Origin: Lysobacteraceae bacterium
Lineage (GTDB): Bacteria; Pseudomonadota; Gammaproteobacteria; Xanthomonadales; Xanthomonadaceae
Reading direction: 5' to 3'
DNA length: 10,269 nt
NCBI GenBank assembly: GCA_028293685.1
Contig: JAQGOI010000259.1
Coordinates: 1 to 10,269, forward strand
Below are positions 1-7,178 of this stretch, one piece after another (the first letter of the stretch is position 1; each line of letters begins with the position of its first letter). The notes beneath the pieces were generated by a model that ran no database searches, was not told the origin of the DNA, and was given only the letters and a program-made list of their open reading frames with translations. The position numbers and the translations under genes were made by a program.

Positions 1-478
1 ACGCCGACGGTTTCTCGGTGAGCATCACGCCCGCGCCCTGCGTGCCTTCATTGAGCTTGATCACGTGCGGCGGCGGGCCGAGCATCGACAACAAGTCGAC
101 CGTGTCATCGGGATTATCGCCAAACACTGTCACCGGCAACCCGATCCCCTGTGCCGCCAACAGCTGGTGGCAACGCAGCTTGTCGCGTGCGCGTGCGATC
201 GCATCGGACGAATTGGGCGTGTACGTGCCCATCAATTCAAACTGCCGCAGCACGGCAGTCCCATAGCGGGTGATCGACGCGCCGATCCTTGGCACGACCG
301 CCGCGTAGCCGGCAATCGGGCGGCCCTTGTAATGCATGTCGAAACCCTCGGAACTGATGCGCAGGTAGCAGCGCAACGGATCGAGCACGCGCACGCTGTG
401 GTTGCGTTCGCGCGCGGCTTCGACCAGGCGGCGCGTCGAATACAGCTTGCTGTTGCGCGACAGGATCGCCAGTTTCAT
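1..478 (-). CDS. rimK: RimK, ribosomal protein S6 glutamate ligase (N-terminal part, runs off the left edge)
   Basis: RimK is an ATP-grasp ligase that adds glutamate residues to the C-terminus of ribosomal protein S6. The window holds the first 159 codons of a protein usually about 300 residues long. The start [14 protein letters not shown] and the segments [51 protein letters not shown] and [13 protein letters not shown] match the E. coli RimK N-terminal domain and the first ATP-grasp motifs as I recall them. The EGTQG segment near residues 146-150 is a nucleotide-contact loop in the family. The ATG shares bases with the rimB stop codon (ATGA), so the pair is probably one translationally coupled operon. 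The ATP-grasp C-terminal half lies outside the window, so catalytic completeness cannot be judged. Confidence 0.95.
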   Translation of the reverse strand, partial: MKLAILSRNSKLYSTRRLVEAARERNHSVRVLDPLRCYLRISSEGFDMHYKGRPIAGYAAVVPRIGASITRYGTAVLRQFELMGTYTPNSSDAIARARDKLRCHQLLAAQGIGLPVTVFGDNPDDTVDLLSMLGPPPHVIKLNEGTQGAGVMLTEKPSA

Positions 479-918
479 GCGCGTTGCTCGAGGTGCCGCG
501 GGGGGCGGTTGTGGAGAAACGAGCATGACGGGTCGACCGTGAACATGCCTTCCAGGGCCGTGCGACCCAGAAGCATCGGAAATCGCATGTCGCGCCGGTC
601 GCACAGGTTGATCTCGATGTCGCGCTGCGCACCGGCGATCTGCAGCAACGTACGCACGAAGATGCGCTGGCAGCGATGTCCGCCGGAATCGACCACCGCG
701 CGCTCGTCGGCGATCCGCGCGCTCGCCTCGATCGGCAAGGTGCCTGTCTTTCCCGGAGTCAACTGGAAACCGACCCATGGCGCTCCGCCGTCATGGAAGC
801 GCCAATGCCGATCGACATGCAACGCGGAGCTGCGCGCACCGGTGTCGATCTTCGCGCGCAGTCGCGCGACGCCGAGTTCGGGAAGCGACAACCATTCCCG
901 CCAGCCAAGTTCGATCAT
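475..918 (-). CDS. rimB: RimB-like putative ATP-dependent zinc protease / retropepsin-like protein (PF05618 family)
   Basis: This 147-residue protein belongs to the family often annotated as 'ATP-dependent zinc protease', which accompanies rimK. In Pseudomonas the partner is called RimB and is reported to modulate RimK-dependent S6 glutamylation. The protein starts [16 protein letters not shown] and carries [14 protein letters not shown] near residues 20-33. The DTGA motif is that of aspartyl (retropepsin-like) proteases, so the 'zinc protease' name may be misleading. Conserved family blocks include [15 protein letters not shown] near residues 108-122. The reading frame extends 29 codons further upstream, but that extension (ALPLRCAVCPLSTLACGR and neighbours) does not resemble the family, so I chose the ATG at 918. 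The stop TGA overlaps the rimK ATG. No rimA-like phosphodiesterase gene is visible in the window. Confidence 0.88.
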   Translation of the reverse strand: MIELGWREWLSLPELGVARLRAKIDTGARSSALHVDRHWRFHDGGAPWVGFQLTPGKTGTLPIEASARIADERAVVDSGGHRCQRIFVRTLLQIAGAQRDIEINLCDRRDMRFPMLLGRTALEGMFTVDPSCSFLHNRPPRHLEQRA

Positions 919-1020
919 GAGTGGGATCCGTCCGCAGGCCAGCGTTGACAAGGGACAAACGGCGCACCGCAACGGGAGCGCCACCGGAGTGCCCGCGATC
1001 AGCATCTGACGCGGCGATGA

Positions 1021-1094
1021 TGGAGCGGGCGAAGGGAATCGAACCCTCGTCAGTAGCTTGGGAAGCTACAGCTCTGCCATTGAGCTACGCCCGC
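1021..1094 (-). tRNA. tRNA-Gly, anticodon CCC
   Basis: Read on the minus strand, a full cloverleaf is visible. The acceptor stem is GCGGGCG/CGCCCGC, the D-stem GCTC/GAGC with an AATGGCA loop, and the anticodon stem GTAGC/GCTAC with loop TTCCCAA. The T-arm is AGGG/CCCT around TTCGATT, the discriminator base is T, and CCA is encoded. The seven-base anticodon loop places CCC at positions 34-36, so the tRNA reads GGG glycine codons. It stands alone, about 100 bp upstream of rimB on the same strand, and has its own promoter-like sequence just upstream. The 102 bp between it and rimB contain nothing I can identify. Confidence 0.96.
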
Positions 1095-1103
1095 GAGCCG
1101 CAG

Positions 1104-1133
1104 AGTCTATGCCGCGCGGTCGCGAGGTGGCAA
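1104..1133 (-). promoter_or_regulatory. sigma70-type promoter of tRNA-Gly
   Basis: On the minus strand TTGCCA (-35, 1133-1128) is followed after 18 bp by TAGACT (-10, 1109-1104). The GC-rich 9-bp stretch CTGCGGCTC then leads to the first base of the mature tRNA. Transcription would start only a few bases before the tRNA. The GC-rich discriminator is typical of stable-RNA promoters under stringent control; that regulation is inferred. The match is by eye. Confidence 0.6.
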
Positions 1134-1199
1134 TTGCCGACTGCAAGTGGGCGCACGCGTTACGTGCCCGCCACAAATGCGTGAAACGCGCCTTCCGGA

Positions 1200-1223
1200 C
1201 CGGGCAGGGTTCTCCCCGCCCGG
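1200..1223 (-). terminator. GC-rich hairpin downstream of the autotransporter gene, possible terminator
   Basis: CCGGGC (1200-1205) pairs with GCCCGG (1218-1223). The stem continues after one A-C mismatch with GGG/CCC around a TTCT loop. It begins 13 bp after the esterase stop codon on the minus strand, where a terminator would be expected. No T-tract follows on that strand, so it is not a classical intrinsic terminator; it could instead protect the mRNA 3' end. Confidence 0.4.
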
Positions 1224-1236
1224 GCAACGGTTGTCA

Positions 1237-3120
1237 CTAGAACTTGCTGCCAACCGTTGCGAACACGCTGGCGTCGTTGCCCCCGCGCTGTGCAACGGTG
1301 GCGCTGACGCCAAGGTTGGCGTCGAGGCCGAAGACCTGAGTGCGCGCGCCCACCATCAGCGTGCCGTAGTTGCGGTCGTAATCCACGCCCGGCACCGCAT
1401 ACGGCATGGTCCCCGGGATGGACTGCACCTGTGCGAACGCCTCATCGGGCGACCGCCGGAATTCACGGTCCCAGGTCAAGCGGGCGTACGGCTGCACGTG
1501 GTCGTTGATCCGATAGCTCGCCTGCCAGCCCAGGCTTCCGATCAGCGAGTTGAAGTGCTGGTCCGGATACGCCAAAGAGGTCGACAGGTCGGGATCGCTC
1601 TCGGCAAACCCATCGACGCTGATGTGCTGCGACAGGATCGACGCCACCGGGCCGTGTCGCAATGCACCGCTGACGAAATCCCAGCCGGCGTTGACGCCGG
1701 CACTGACATTGCTGCCGTTCGTCGAGCCATGGTGCGTGCGCGTGGCCGGTCCGAGCTGGACATCACGATCGGTGCTGAAGCCCAGGCGGCTGTAACTGAC
1801 CTGGCCGTTCACCCAGGCCGCATTGCCGGTCCAGCCGACGAATCCGCCCAGGCTCGCGTCGGTCTGGCTGAAGCTGCCCATCGCGTGGCCCCAGTCGAGG
1901 CTCTGGCGGCCGTAGCCTGCAAATGCGCCATACACCACGCTGCCACTCGCCCAGTCGACGCCCGCGGTGAGAGTCGGGCCGGCGCCGTCATAGCGGTCGC
2001 CCTGTCCATAACGCTGGAAGTCGCCGCGCAGATCCGCCCACCAGCGCATGCCGTCGGCAGTCTGTTTGTCGCCACCCAGATGCGCCGCCACGCGATCGGC
2101 GCGCGCGCGTCCGACCATTTCGGCCGAGTGCGGCAACACGGCGATCTGGCCGGGCGCCTCGAGGATCGAAACCGCGTACTGCGCCAGCAAGGCATGCGAC
2201 GCCGTGGAAGGATGCACGCCGTCGGCAAATGCATAGGTCTGCGCGGCGTTGGGATCGACGAAATTGGCGGGGTTGCAGCCCAGCGCCGGCGCCGCACCAC
2301 AGGCCGGCGTGGTGACGTTGGTGAACCCATAGGTGCCCGGGTCAGCCGAGATCTCGCGCAGGAAATGGAAGACGTCGAGCGGAATCACGCGGAGTCCGGC
2401 GGCCTGCAGGCCGCCGAACAACGTGGCGTTGTAGGCCTCCGACAGCTGCGTCAGTCCGGCCGAGCCGGCAGCGCCTTGGGACAGGCCGAACGGCGTCAGG
2501 CCGATGTCGGGCATGGTCGGCACGAGCACATAGCGGGCGCCGGCGCTTTCCAGCGTCCCCACCAATCCGACTTCGGCACCGGCGGCCCCCAGGAACTGCG
2601 CCTGCGACGTCGCGCCGGCGAGGTAGAAGAACAAATCGTTCGCCCCACCCCAGACCGTGAACAACGCGTCCGGATTAGCCTGTCCACCATTGCCCGCCAG
2701 GTAGGCACCGACCTGGTTGGTCAGCGAAGGCGCGTACTGCGTGAAATTCGGCGCCGGCGGATAGCCCGGACCCGGGGAAACAGTGGCCCCACCGGCCGCA
2801 AAGTCGTCGCCGCTGCCCGCTGCGATACCCGTCGGTGTGAGCTGCCACGCCGGCGTGGCGTTGGTGCCATAGAAATCCGCCAGGAATTCCGCCCAGACCA
2901 GACCCGGATTGGTGGTGAAACGCGCCACGGTCGCCGCCTGCGGTCCGTTGCCGGCGACCAGTATCGGCTGGTAGAAGCCGCTGTCCGTCAGGCTGTCGCC
3001 AAAAAAGACGGTCTGGTCGAAATGCGTATAGGTCGAGTCGGTTTGCGCAAGGACCGGCATTGCGGCCAGTGCCAGTGCCGCTGCGAGAACGGTTCGGGAA
3101 AGGCGGAAAGATGGATGCAT
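1237..3120 (-). CDS. GDSL/SGNH-family autotransporter esterase (EstA-like)
   Basis: This 627-residue, surface-exposed lipase/esterase uses a type V (autotransporter) route. Residues 1-25 form a signal peptide with an LAAALALAA core and likely cleavage after VLA. The SGNH domain follows: block I FGDSLTDSG with the nucleophile Ser43, block II FAAGGATV with Gly near 110, block III GGAND with Asn161, and block V DGVHPS with Asp300 and His303. All expected catalytic and oxyanion residues are therefore present. From about residue 350 to the end the sequence alternates in the manner of a 12-strand autotransporter barrel and ends in Phe. Length is close to Pseudomonas EstA. I chose the ATG at 3120 because AGGAG lies six bases upstream and the signal peptide starts there; the frame stays open 24 codons further upstream, with no sensible leader. 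Natural substrates cannot be read from the sequence. It is transcribed divergently from thiS. Confidence 0.93.
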   Translation of the reverse strand: MHPSFRLSRTVLAAALALAAMPVLAQTDSTYTHFDQTVFFGDSLTDSGFYQPILVAGNGPQAATVARFTTNPGLVWAEFLADFYGTNATPAWQLTPTGIAAGSGDDFAAGGATVSPGPGYPPAPNFTQYAPSLTNQVGAYLAGNGGQANPDALFTVWGGANDLFFYLAGATSQAQFLGAAGAEVGLVGTLESAGARYVLVPTMPDIGLTPFGLSQGAAGSAGLTQLSEAYNATLFGGLQAAGLRVIPLDVFHFLREISADPGTYGFTNVTTPACGAAPALGCNPANFVDPNAAQTYAFADGVHPSTASHALLAQYAVSILEAPGQIAVLPHSAEMVGRARADRVAAHLGGDKQTADGMRWWADLRGDFQRYGQGDRYDGAGPTLTAGVDWASGSVVYGAFAGYGRQSLDWGHAMGSFSQTDASLGGFVGWTGNAAWVNGQVSYSRLGFSTDRDVQLGPATRTHHGSTNGSNVSAGVNAGWDFVSGALRHGPVASILSQHISVDGFAESDPDLSTSLAYPDQHFNSLIGSLGWQASYRINDHVQPYARLTWDREFRRSPDEAFAQVQSIPGTMPYAVPGVDYDRNYGTLMVGARTQVFGLDANLGVSATVAQRGGNDASVFATVGSKF

Positions 3121-3265
3121 GCGGCACTCCTGGAGGATTTGCTGGGGACTTTGGGACGGGCCAATACGCCGCCGGATGGGTGATCCTTTCACGCCGTGCG
3201 GCCAGCCTCAAGTCGGCGCCTTCCGGGCACTGCTGCCGGTCGTGCGCGGATGGGACAATGCCGTC

Positions 3266-3466
3266 ATGGACATCATGCTCAATGGCGATCGGGCGCCACT
3301 ACCCGACCAGTGCACCATCGCCCGGTTGCTCGAGGACAGCGGCCTGGCCGCACGCCGCGTCGCAGTCGAAGTCAACGGCACGATCGTTCCCCGCGGCATC
3401 CACGCCACGACCGTGTTGAACGACGGCGATCGCGTGGAAATCGTGCACGCCCTTGGCGGCGGTTGA
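3266..3466 (+). CDS. thiS: ThiS, sulfur carrier protein for thiazole synthesis
   Basis: ThiS is a ubiquitin-fold sulfur carrier. Its C-terminal glycine is adenylated by ThiF and converted to a thiocarboxylate, which supplies sulfur to ThiG in making the thiamine thiazole. The 66 residues from MDIMLNGDRAPL have the usual length and pattern: a beta-grasp fold with VAVEVNGTIVPR in the middle, DGDRVEIVHA near the end, and an intact C-terminal Gly-Gly (here GlyGlyGly). The ATG at 3266 gives this standard length; an in-frame upstream extension reaches into the divergent intergenic region and has no family resemblance. There is no good Shine-Dalgarno sequence. A -10-like GACAAT ends six bases before the ATG. 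thiG starts 46 bp after the stop codon. I see no TPP riboswitch upstream. Confidence 0.93.
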   Translation: MDIMLNGDRAPLPDQCTIARLLEDSGLAARRVAVEVNGTIVPRGIHATTVLNDGDRVEIVHALGGG

Positions 3467-3512
3467 ATCGCTGCGGCGTGGGGTGATTGCCGCGTCGCGC
3501 TAACATGTGCGG

Positions 3513-4319
3513 ATGGAAAACGCCCCTGGTTTCAGCAGCAACGACCATCCACTGACCATTGCAGGAACGACCTACCGCTCGCGCCTGCTCACCGGCACCG
3601 GCAAGTTCCGCGATCTCGATGAAACCCGGCTTGCAACCCAGGCCGCGGGCGCCGAAATCGTCACCGTGGCGATCCGCCGCAGCAACATTGGACAGAACCC
3701 GGGCGAGCCGAACCTGCTGGACGTCCTGCCGCCCGACCGTTACACGATCCTGCCCAATACCGCCGGCTGCTACACCGCCGACGACGCGGTACGCACCTGT
3801 CGCCTTGCGCGCGAACTGCTCGACGGCCAGGCACTGGTGAAACTCGAAGTCCTCGGCGACCAGCGCACGCTCTTCCCGGACGTCGTGCAGACGCTCGCCG
3901 CCGCCGAAACCCTGGTGCACGACGGCTTCCACGTCATGGTCTACACGTCCGACGATCCGATCCTGGCCAAACGCCTGGAAGCCATCGGCTGCGTCGCGGT
4001 GATGCCGTTGGCTGCTCCTATAGGCTCCGGACTCGGCATCCAGAACCGTTACAACCTGCTGGAAATCATCGAAAACGCAACCGTGCCGATCATCGTCGAC
4101 GCCGGTGTCGGCACCGCGTCCGACGCCGCCATCGCGATGGAACTGGGCTGCGACGGTGTCCTGATGAACACGGCCATTGCCGGAGCGCGCGATCCGGTCC
4201 GGATGGCGCGCGCCATGCGACTGGCGGTCGAGGCCGGTCGCGACGCCTTTCTCGCCGGCCGGATTCCACGCAAGCGCTACGCCAGCGCGTCGTCTCCCGT
4301 CGACGGCCTGATCGGGTGA
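3513..4319 (+). CDS. thiG: ThiG, thiazole synthase
   Basis: ThiG condenses 1-deoxy-D-xylulose 5-phosphate, dehydroglycine and ThiS-thiocarboxylate into the thiazole phosphate of thiamine. It is a cytoplasmic TIM-barrel enzyme. The 268 residues carry [10 protein letters not shown] (23-32), VTVAIRR (50-56), [15 protein letters not shown] (80-94), LVKLEVLGD (108-116) with Lys110 as the expected Schiff-base lysine, [14 protein letters not shown] (163-176), [21 protein letters not shown] (192-212) and [13 protein letters not shown] (216-228). The phosphate-binding loops and the length are normal. I chose the ATG at 3513; an in-frame GTG two codons upstream is possible. No Shine-Dalgarno sequence is evident, but TAACAT lies six bases before the ATG. 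The upstream neighbour is its partner thiS. thiF, thiH or thiO are not in the window. Confidence 0.96.
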   Translation: MENAPGFSSNDHPLTIAGTTYRSRLLTGTGKFRDLDETRLATQAAGAEIVTVAIRRSNIGQNPGEPNLLDVLPPDRYTILPNTAGCYTADDAVRTCRLARELLDGQALVKLEVLGDQRTLFPDVVQTLAAAETLVHDGFHVMVYTSDDPILAKRLEAIGCVAVMPLAAPIGSGLGIQNRYNLLEIIENATVPIIVDAGVGTASDAAIAMELGCDGVLMNTAIAGARDPVRMARAMRLAVEAGRDAFLAGRIPRKRYASASSPVDGLIG

Positions 4320-4328
4320 TATTTCGGC

Positions 4329-4412
4329 CGTCATTCCCGCGAAAGCCGGAATCCAGCGACTTTCGCCCTGTAGCCTCCGATGGGCATTGGTCCCGCTCAC
4401 GTGGGAATGGCG
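4329..4412. repeat. Dispersed inverted-repeat element, dRS3-like, between thiG and trmB
   Basis: The left end CGTCATTCCCGCG (4329-4341) is matched, inverted, by ACGTGGGAATGGCG (4399-4412) with two differences over about 13 bases. Inside the left end, ATTCCC-GCGAAAGC-CGGAAT (4333-4352) is a near-perfect 20-bp inverted repeat around a GAAA loop. It matches the Neisseria dRS3 consensus ATTCCC-N8-GGGAAT except for one base. Spurious reverse-strand frames through it read 'WIPAFAGMT' and 'LDSGFRGND', peptides I recall from over-annotated copies of this repeat in many proteobacteria. It has no coding capacity and is probably a decayed, non-autonomous element. Confidence 0.72.
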
Positions 4413-4422
4413 AGCAAAGGCG

Positions 4423-5157
4423 TTGACCGATCCGTTCACCAGCGATGGTGCCAAAGCACCGCCCAAGCCGTTCACCGTGGAGGGCGGTCATCGCAAGATC
4501 CGCAGTTTCGTGCTGCGGCAAGGGCGCTTCACGCCGGCGCAGCAACGCGCCTTCGATGAGCTGTGGCCGCGGTTCGGGCTGGATTACACCGCGCGACCTC
4601 GCGACTTCGACGCCATCTTCGGCCGCCGCGCCGAGCGCGTGATGGAGATTGGCTTCGGCAATGGCGAGGCGCTGCGATATGCCACACAGCACGATCCCGC
4701 ACGCGACATGATCGGTATCGAAGTGCACGCGCCAGGCGTCGGCCGCCTGCTCAATGCCCTGGCTGCAGACGATGCGCACAACGTGCGCGTGTACCACCAT
4801 GACGCCGTCGAAGTGCTGGAGCACGAGATCGCCGATGCCAGCCTCGCGGAGATCCGGATCTATTTCCCCGACCCCTGGCACAAAAAACGGCATAACAAGC
4901 GTCGCCTCCTGCAGCCTGGCCTTGCAGCTCTGCTGACACGTAAATTGCGATCCGGGGGGCGCTTGCACCTCGCCACCGATTGGCACGACTATGCAGAGCA
5001 GATGTGGGACGTGCTCGACGCGACGCCGGGACTGCGTAATCGCGCCGGCCCGCGTGGGTATGTCGAACGCCCGGACTGGCGTCCGCAGACGCATTTCGAG
5101 ACACGTGGCCAGAAACTCGGCCACGGCGTGTGGGACCTGCTTTATGACCGGGACTAG
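4423..5157 (+). CDS. trmB: TrmB, tRNA (guanine-N7-)-methyltransferase
   Basis: TrmB methylates N7 of G46 in the variable loop of many tRNAs, using SAM. The 244-residue protein shows the SAM motif I region [12 protein letters not shown] (around residues 74-85), [12 protein letters not shown], the family signature [20 protein letters not shown] (around 146-165), [12 protein letters not shown], and the C-terminal [17 protein letters not shown]. The start is uncertain. I chose the TTG at 4423 because (M)[17 protein letters not shown] matches Xanthomonad TrmB N-termini as I recall them, and AAAGG lies just upstream. The frame is open back to a TTG at 4387, but that stretch lies in the dispersed repeat. 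The stop codon TAG lies inside the next repeat's first heptad units, so the protein's last residues (DRD) are repeat-derived. Confidence 0.94.
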   Translation: MTDPFTSDGAKAPPKPFTVEGGHRKIRSFVLRQGRFTPAQQRAFDELWPRFGLDYTARPRDFDAIFGRRAERVMEIGFGNGEALRYATQHDPARDMIGIEVHAPGVGRLLNALAADDAHNVRVYHHDAVEVLEHEIADASLAEIRIYFPDPWHKKRHNKRRLLQPGLAALLTRKLRSGGRLHLATDWHDYAEQMWDVLDATPGLRNRAGPRGYVERPDWRPQTHFETRGQKLGHGVWDLLYDRD

Positions 5158-5283
5158 GGATCAGGGATTCGAGACCGAGATTGGATAAGCCCAACAAAAA
5201 TCCCGGACACTCCGAAGGCGCTCGTGACGCGGACATGCGTGCGAGCGTGGTGTCGAATCCCGAATCCCCAATCCTCAATCCCG
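5150..5283. repeat. Heptad-repeat inverted element (GGGATTC type) filling the trmB-permease gap
   Basis: The left arm is three tandem heptads, GGGACTA, GGGATCA and GGGATTC (5150-5170). The right arm is four heptads in the opposite sense, GAATCCC, GAATCCC, CAATCCT and CAATCCC (5255-5282). Between them is an inner hairpin: CGCTCG (5219-5224) pairs with CGAGCG (5242-5247) and ACGC with GCGT around a GGACAT loop, with GACAC/GTGTC (5206-5210/5250-5254) extending it outward. The element can fold as one long imperfect hairpin. It overlaps the trmB stop codon and ends about 8 bp before the permease ATG. I recall similar arrays between genes in Xanthomonadaceae. Confidence 0.75.
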
Positions 5284-5290
5284 GCTCCTG

Positions 5291-7132
5291 ATGGAGACCG
5301 CGCTGACGCTCACCACCGACATGAAGCTCGTGCTCGGGCTGGTGGTCTTCATGATGGCGATGTTCCTGTTCGAGCGCATCCGCGCCGATGTCATCGCGCT
5401 GGTCGTGCTGATGCTGCTCGGCCTGACGCGCCTCGTCGCCCCCGACCGCCTGTTCAACGGCTTTTCCAGCAACGCGGTGATCAGCGTGATCGCGACCATG
5501 ATCCTGGGCGCCGGCCTTGATCGCACCGGCGCGCTCAACCGGCTCGCCGGCTGGTTGTTGCGCCGCGCGCACGGCGTCGAAAAACGCCTGTTGCTGCTGA
5601 CCACCGCGATCGCCGGAATGAACTCACCGCTGATGCAGAGCCCGGCGGTCATGGCGCTCTACATGCCCGTCGCATCGCGACTGAGTTCGCGGACCGGACT
5701 GCCGCTGTCGCGCTTCCTGCTGCCGATCGCCGCGGCGATCATCATGGGCAGCAGCCTGACGATGGTCGGCAGCTCGCCGCTGATCATGCTCAACGACCTG
5801 CTCGTTTCAGCCAACGGCAATCTTCCCTCCGGCGTGGCGACGCTGCAGCCACTGAAGATGTTCGCGCCATTGCCGATCGGCTTGCTGCTGCTCGCCACAT
5901 GCCTGGTGTACTTCCATTTCTTCGGCGACAAGCTGCTCGAAGGCGCGAGCGACGATTCCGGCGTGACCCCGGCGCGCACCCAGAGTTACTTCGCCAAGAC
6001 CTACGGCATCGAGGGCGATGTCTTCGAGTTGACGGTCACCGCCGACAGCCCGCTGGTCGGCATGTCGCTGGGCGAAGTCGAAACGCTGCATGGAGCGCCG
6101 TTGCTGCTGGCGCTCAAGACCGGCAACGAGTCGCGCCTGGCACCGCCTGCCGACGCGCGCATCTGGGTCGGCAGCGTGCTCGGGGTGATGGGCCCGAAGG
6201 AACAGGTGACCGATTTTTCGCAAAATAATTTTCTGCGGCTCGCGACCCGGCTGCGCGAATTCGGCGACCTTTTCAACCCGAGCCGGGCCGGCATTTCCGA
6301 AGCCGTGGTGCCGCCGACGTCACGCTTCATCGGCAAGACCATCGCCGAGTTGCAATTGCGCAAGCAGCAGGGCATCAGCCTGCTGGCAGTCAACCGCGAG
6401 ACGGATGTCCTGCACGACAACATCCGCAAGCTGACGGTTCGTGCCGGCGACATGCTGGTGCTGCACAGCGTCTGGACGGATCTGGCACTGGCAGCCGCGA
6501 ACAAGGATTTCGTCGTCGTCACCGACTATCCGAAAGGCGAGCAACGGCCGCACAAATTCAAGGTTGCGATGGTGATCTTCGCCTTGACCATCCTGCTGGC
6601 GTTGAGCTCGCGCATTCCCGTCTCAATCGCCCTGATGACGGGCGTGGTCGGCATGCTGATCAGCGGCGTGCTGACGATCGACGAGGCCTACGCGTCGATC
6701 AGCTGGCGCACGGTGTTCCTGATGGCTTCGCTGATACCGCTGGGCTGGGCCGTGGATTCCACGGGCGCGGCGGCCTGGGTGGCAGGCGGCGCGATGGACC
6801 ATCTGCCGCAAGGCACCGCACCCTGGCTGCTCGAGGTCGTGATCGCGCTGCTGACGGCGTTGTTCGCCATCGTGATCGGCAACATCGGATCGACGATCGT
6901 CATGGTGCCGCTGGCCATCAACCTGGCATTGGCGGTCGGTGGCAATCCCACCGCGTTCGCGTTGATCGTTGCGTTGTCGGGATCCAGCAACATCGTGGCC
7001 GTGTCCAATCCCGTCGTCTCGATGATCGGCGGACCCGGCGGCTACAACACGCGCACCCTTTGGCGGATCGGAGTGCCATTGGTGCTCGCCTATCTGGTGG
7101 TGATGCTGATCGGGGTCAACGTCCTGTACTGA
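5291..7132 (+). CDS. SLC13-type (DASS/Na+-sulfate symporter-like) permease with two TrkA-C domains
   Basis: This inner-membrane anion transporter of the ArsB/NhaD/SLC13 superfamily has 613 residues. Hydrophobic segments at about 12-48, 58-80, 98-128, 143-168 and 190-211 form the first half. A long soluble insert (about 215-420) holds two RCK_C/TrkA-C-like modules: roughly 234-310 (FELTVTADSPLVGMSLGEV, VLGVMGPKEQV) and 332-412 (EAVVPPTSRFIGKTIAEL, RAGDMLVLHS). Membrane segments resume at about 423-462 and continue to the end. Inverted-repeat landmarks are GFSSNAVISVIATMILGAGLD in the first half and SGSSNIVAVSNPVVSMIGG in the second. The substrate is not readable; sulfate or dicarboxylates are only family guesses. 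The ATG at 5291 has no Shine-Dalgarno sequence, since a repeat abuts it; ATG 5321 (MKLVLGL) is an alternative start. Confidence 0.88.
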   Translation: METALTLTTDMKLVLGLVVFMMAMFLFERIRADVIALVVLMLLGLTRLVAPDRLFNGFSSNAVISVIATMILGAGLDRTGALNRLAGWLLRRAHGVEKRLLLLTTAIAGMNSPLMQSPAVMALYMPVASRLSSRTGLPLSRFLLPIAAAIIMGSSLTMVGSSPLIMLNDLLVSANGNLPSGVATLQPLKMFAPLPIGLLLLATCLVYFHFFGDKLLEGASDDSGVTPARTQSYFAKTYGIEGDVFELTVTADSPLVGMSLGEVETLHGAPLLLALKTGNESRLAPPADARIWVGSVLGVMGPKEQVTDFSQNNFLRLATRLREFGDLFNPSRAGISEAVVPPTSRFIGKTIAELQLRKQQGISLLAVNRETDVLHDNIRKLTVRAGDMLVLHSVWTDLALAAANKDFVVVTDYPKGEQRPHKFKVAMVIFALTILLALSSRIPVSIALMTGVVGMLISGVLTIDEAYASISWRTVFLMASLIPLGWAVDSTGAAAWVAGGAMDHLPQGTAPWLLEVVIALLTALFAIVIGNIGSTIVMVPLAINLALAVGGNPTAFALIVALSGSSNIVAVSNPVVSMIGGPGGYNTRTLWRIGVPLVLAYLVVMLIGVNVLY

Positions 7133-7178
7133 AGGCCGCTGGTCGGATCACCCAGCTGCAGAGTGCAATCGATCCTGA

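Noticed and set aside
1147..3183. A 678-codon open frame on the plus strand opposite the esterase gene.
   Set aside because: It is rich in Arg, Ala and Gly with no recognisable domain, and lies antisense to a gene whose catalytic blocks, signal peptide and barrel are all clear. Long antisense frames are expected in G+C-rich DNA.
3121..3265. Possible TPP riboswitch upstream of thiS.
   Set aside because: A TGATCC is present at 3181-3186, but the CTGAGA core and the paired helices of a THI element are not seen in the 145 bp available.
3372..4475. A 367-codon open frame on the minus strand opposite thiG.
   Set aside because: It is a shadow of thiG. It runs through the dispersed repeat, giving the typical artefact peptide 'WIPAFAGMT'.
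4090..5124. A 344-codon open frame on the minus strand opposite trmB.
   Set aside because: It is antisense to a clear TrmB and includes the repeat-derived 'LDSGFRGND' peptide; no domain is visible.
7133..7178. GCTGG/CCAGC inverted repeat between the permease and Rieske genes as a bidirectional terminator.
   Set aside because: The stem is short and lacks T-runs on both sides; there is too little to support a call.
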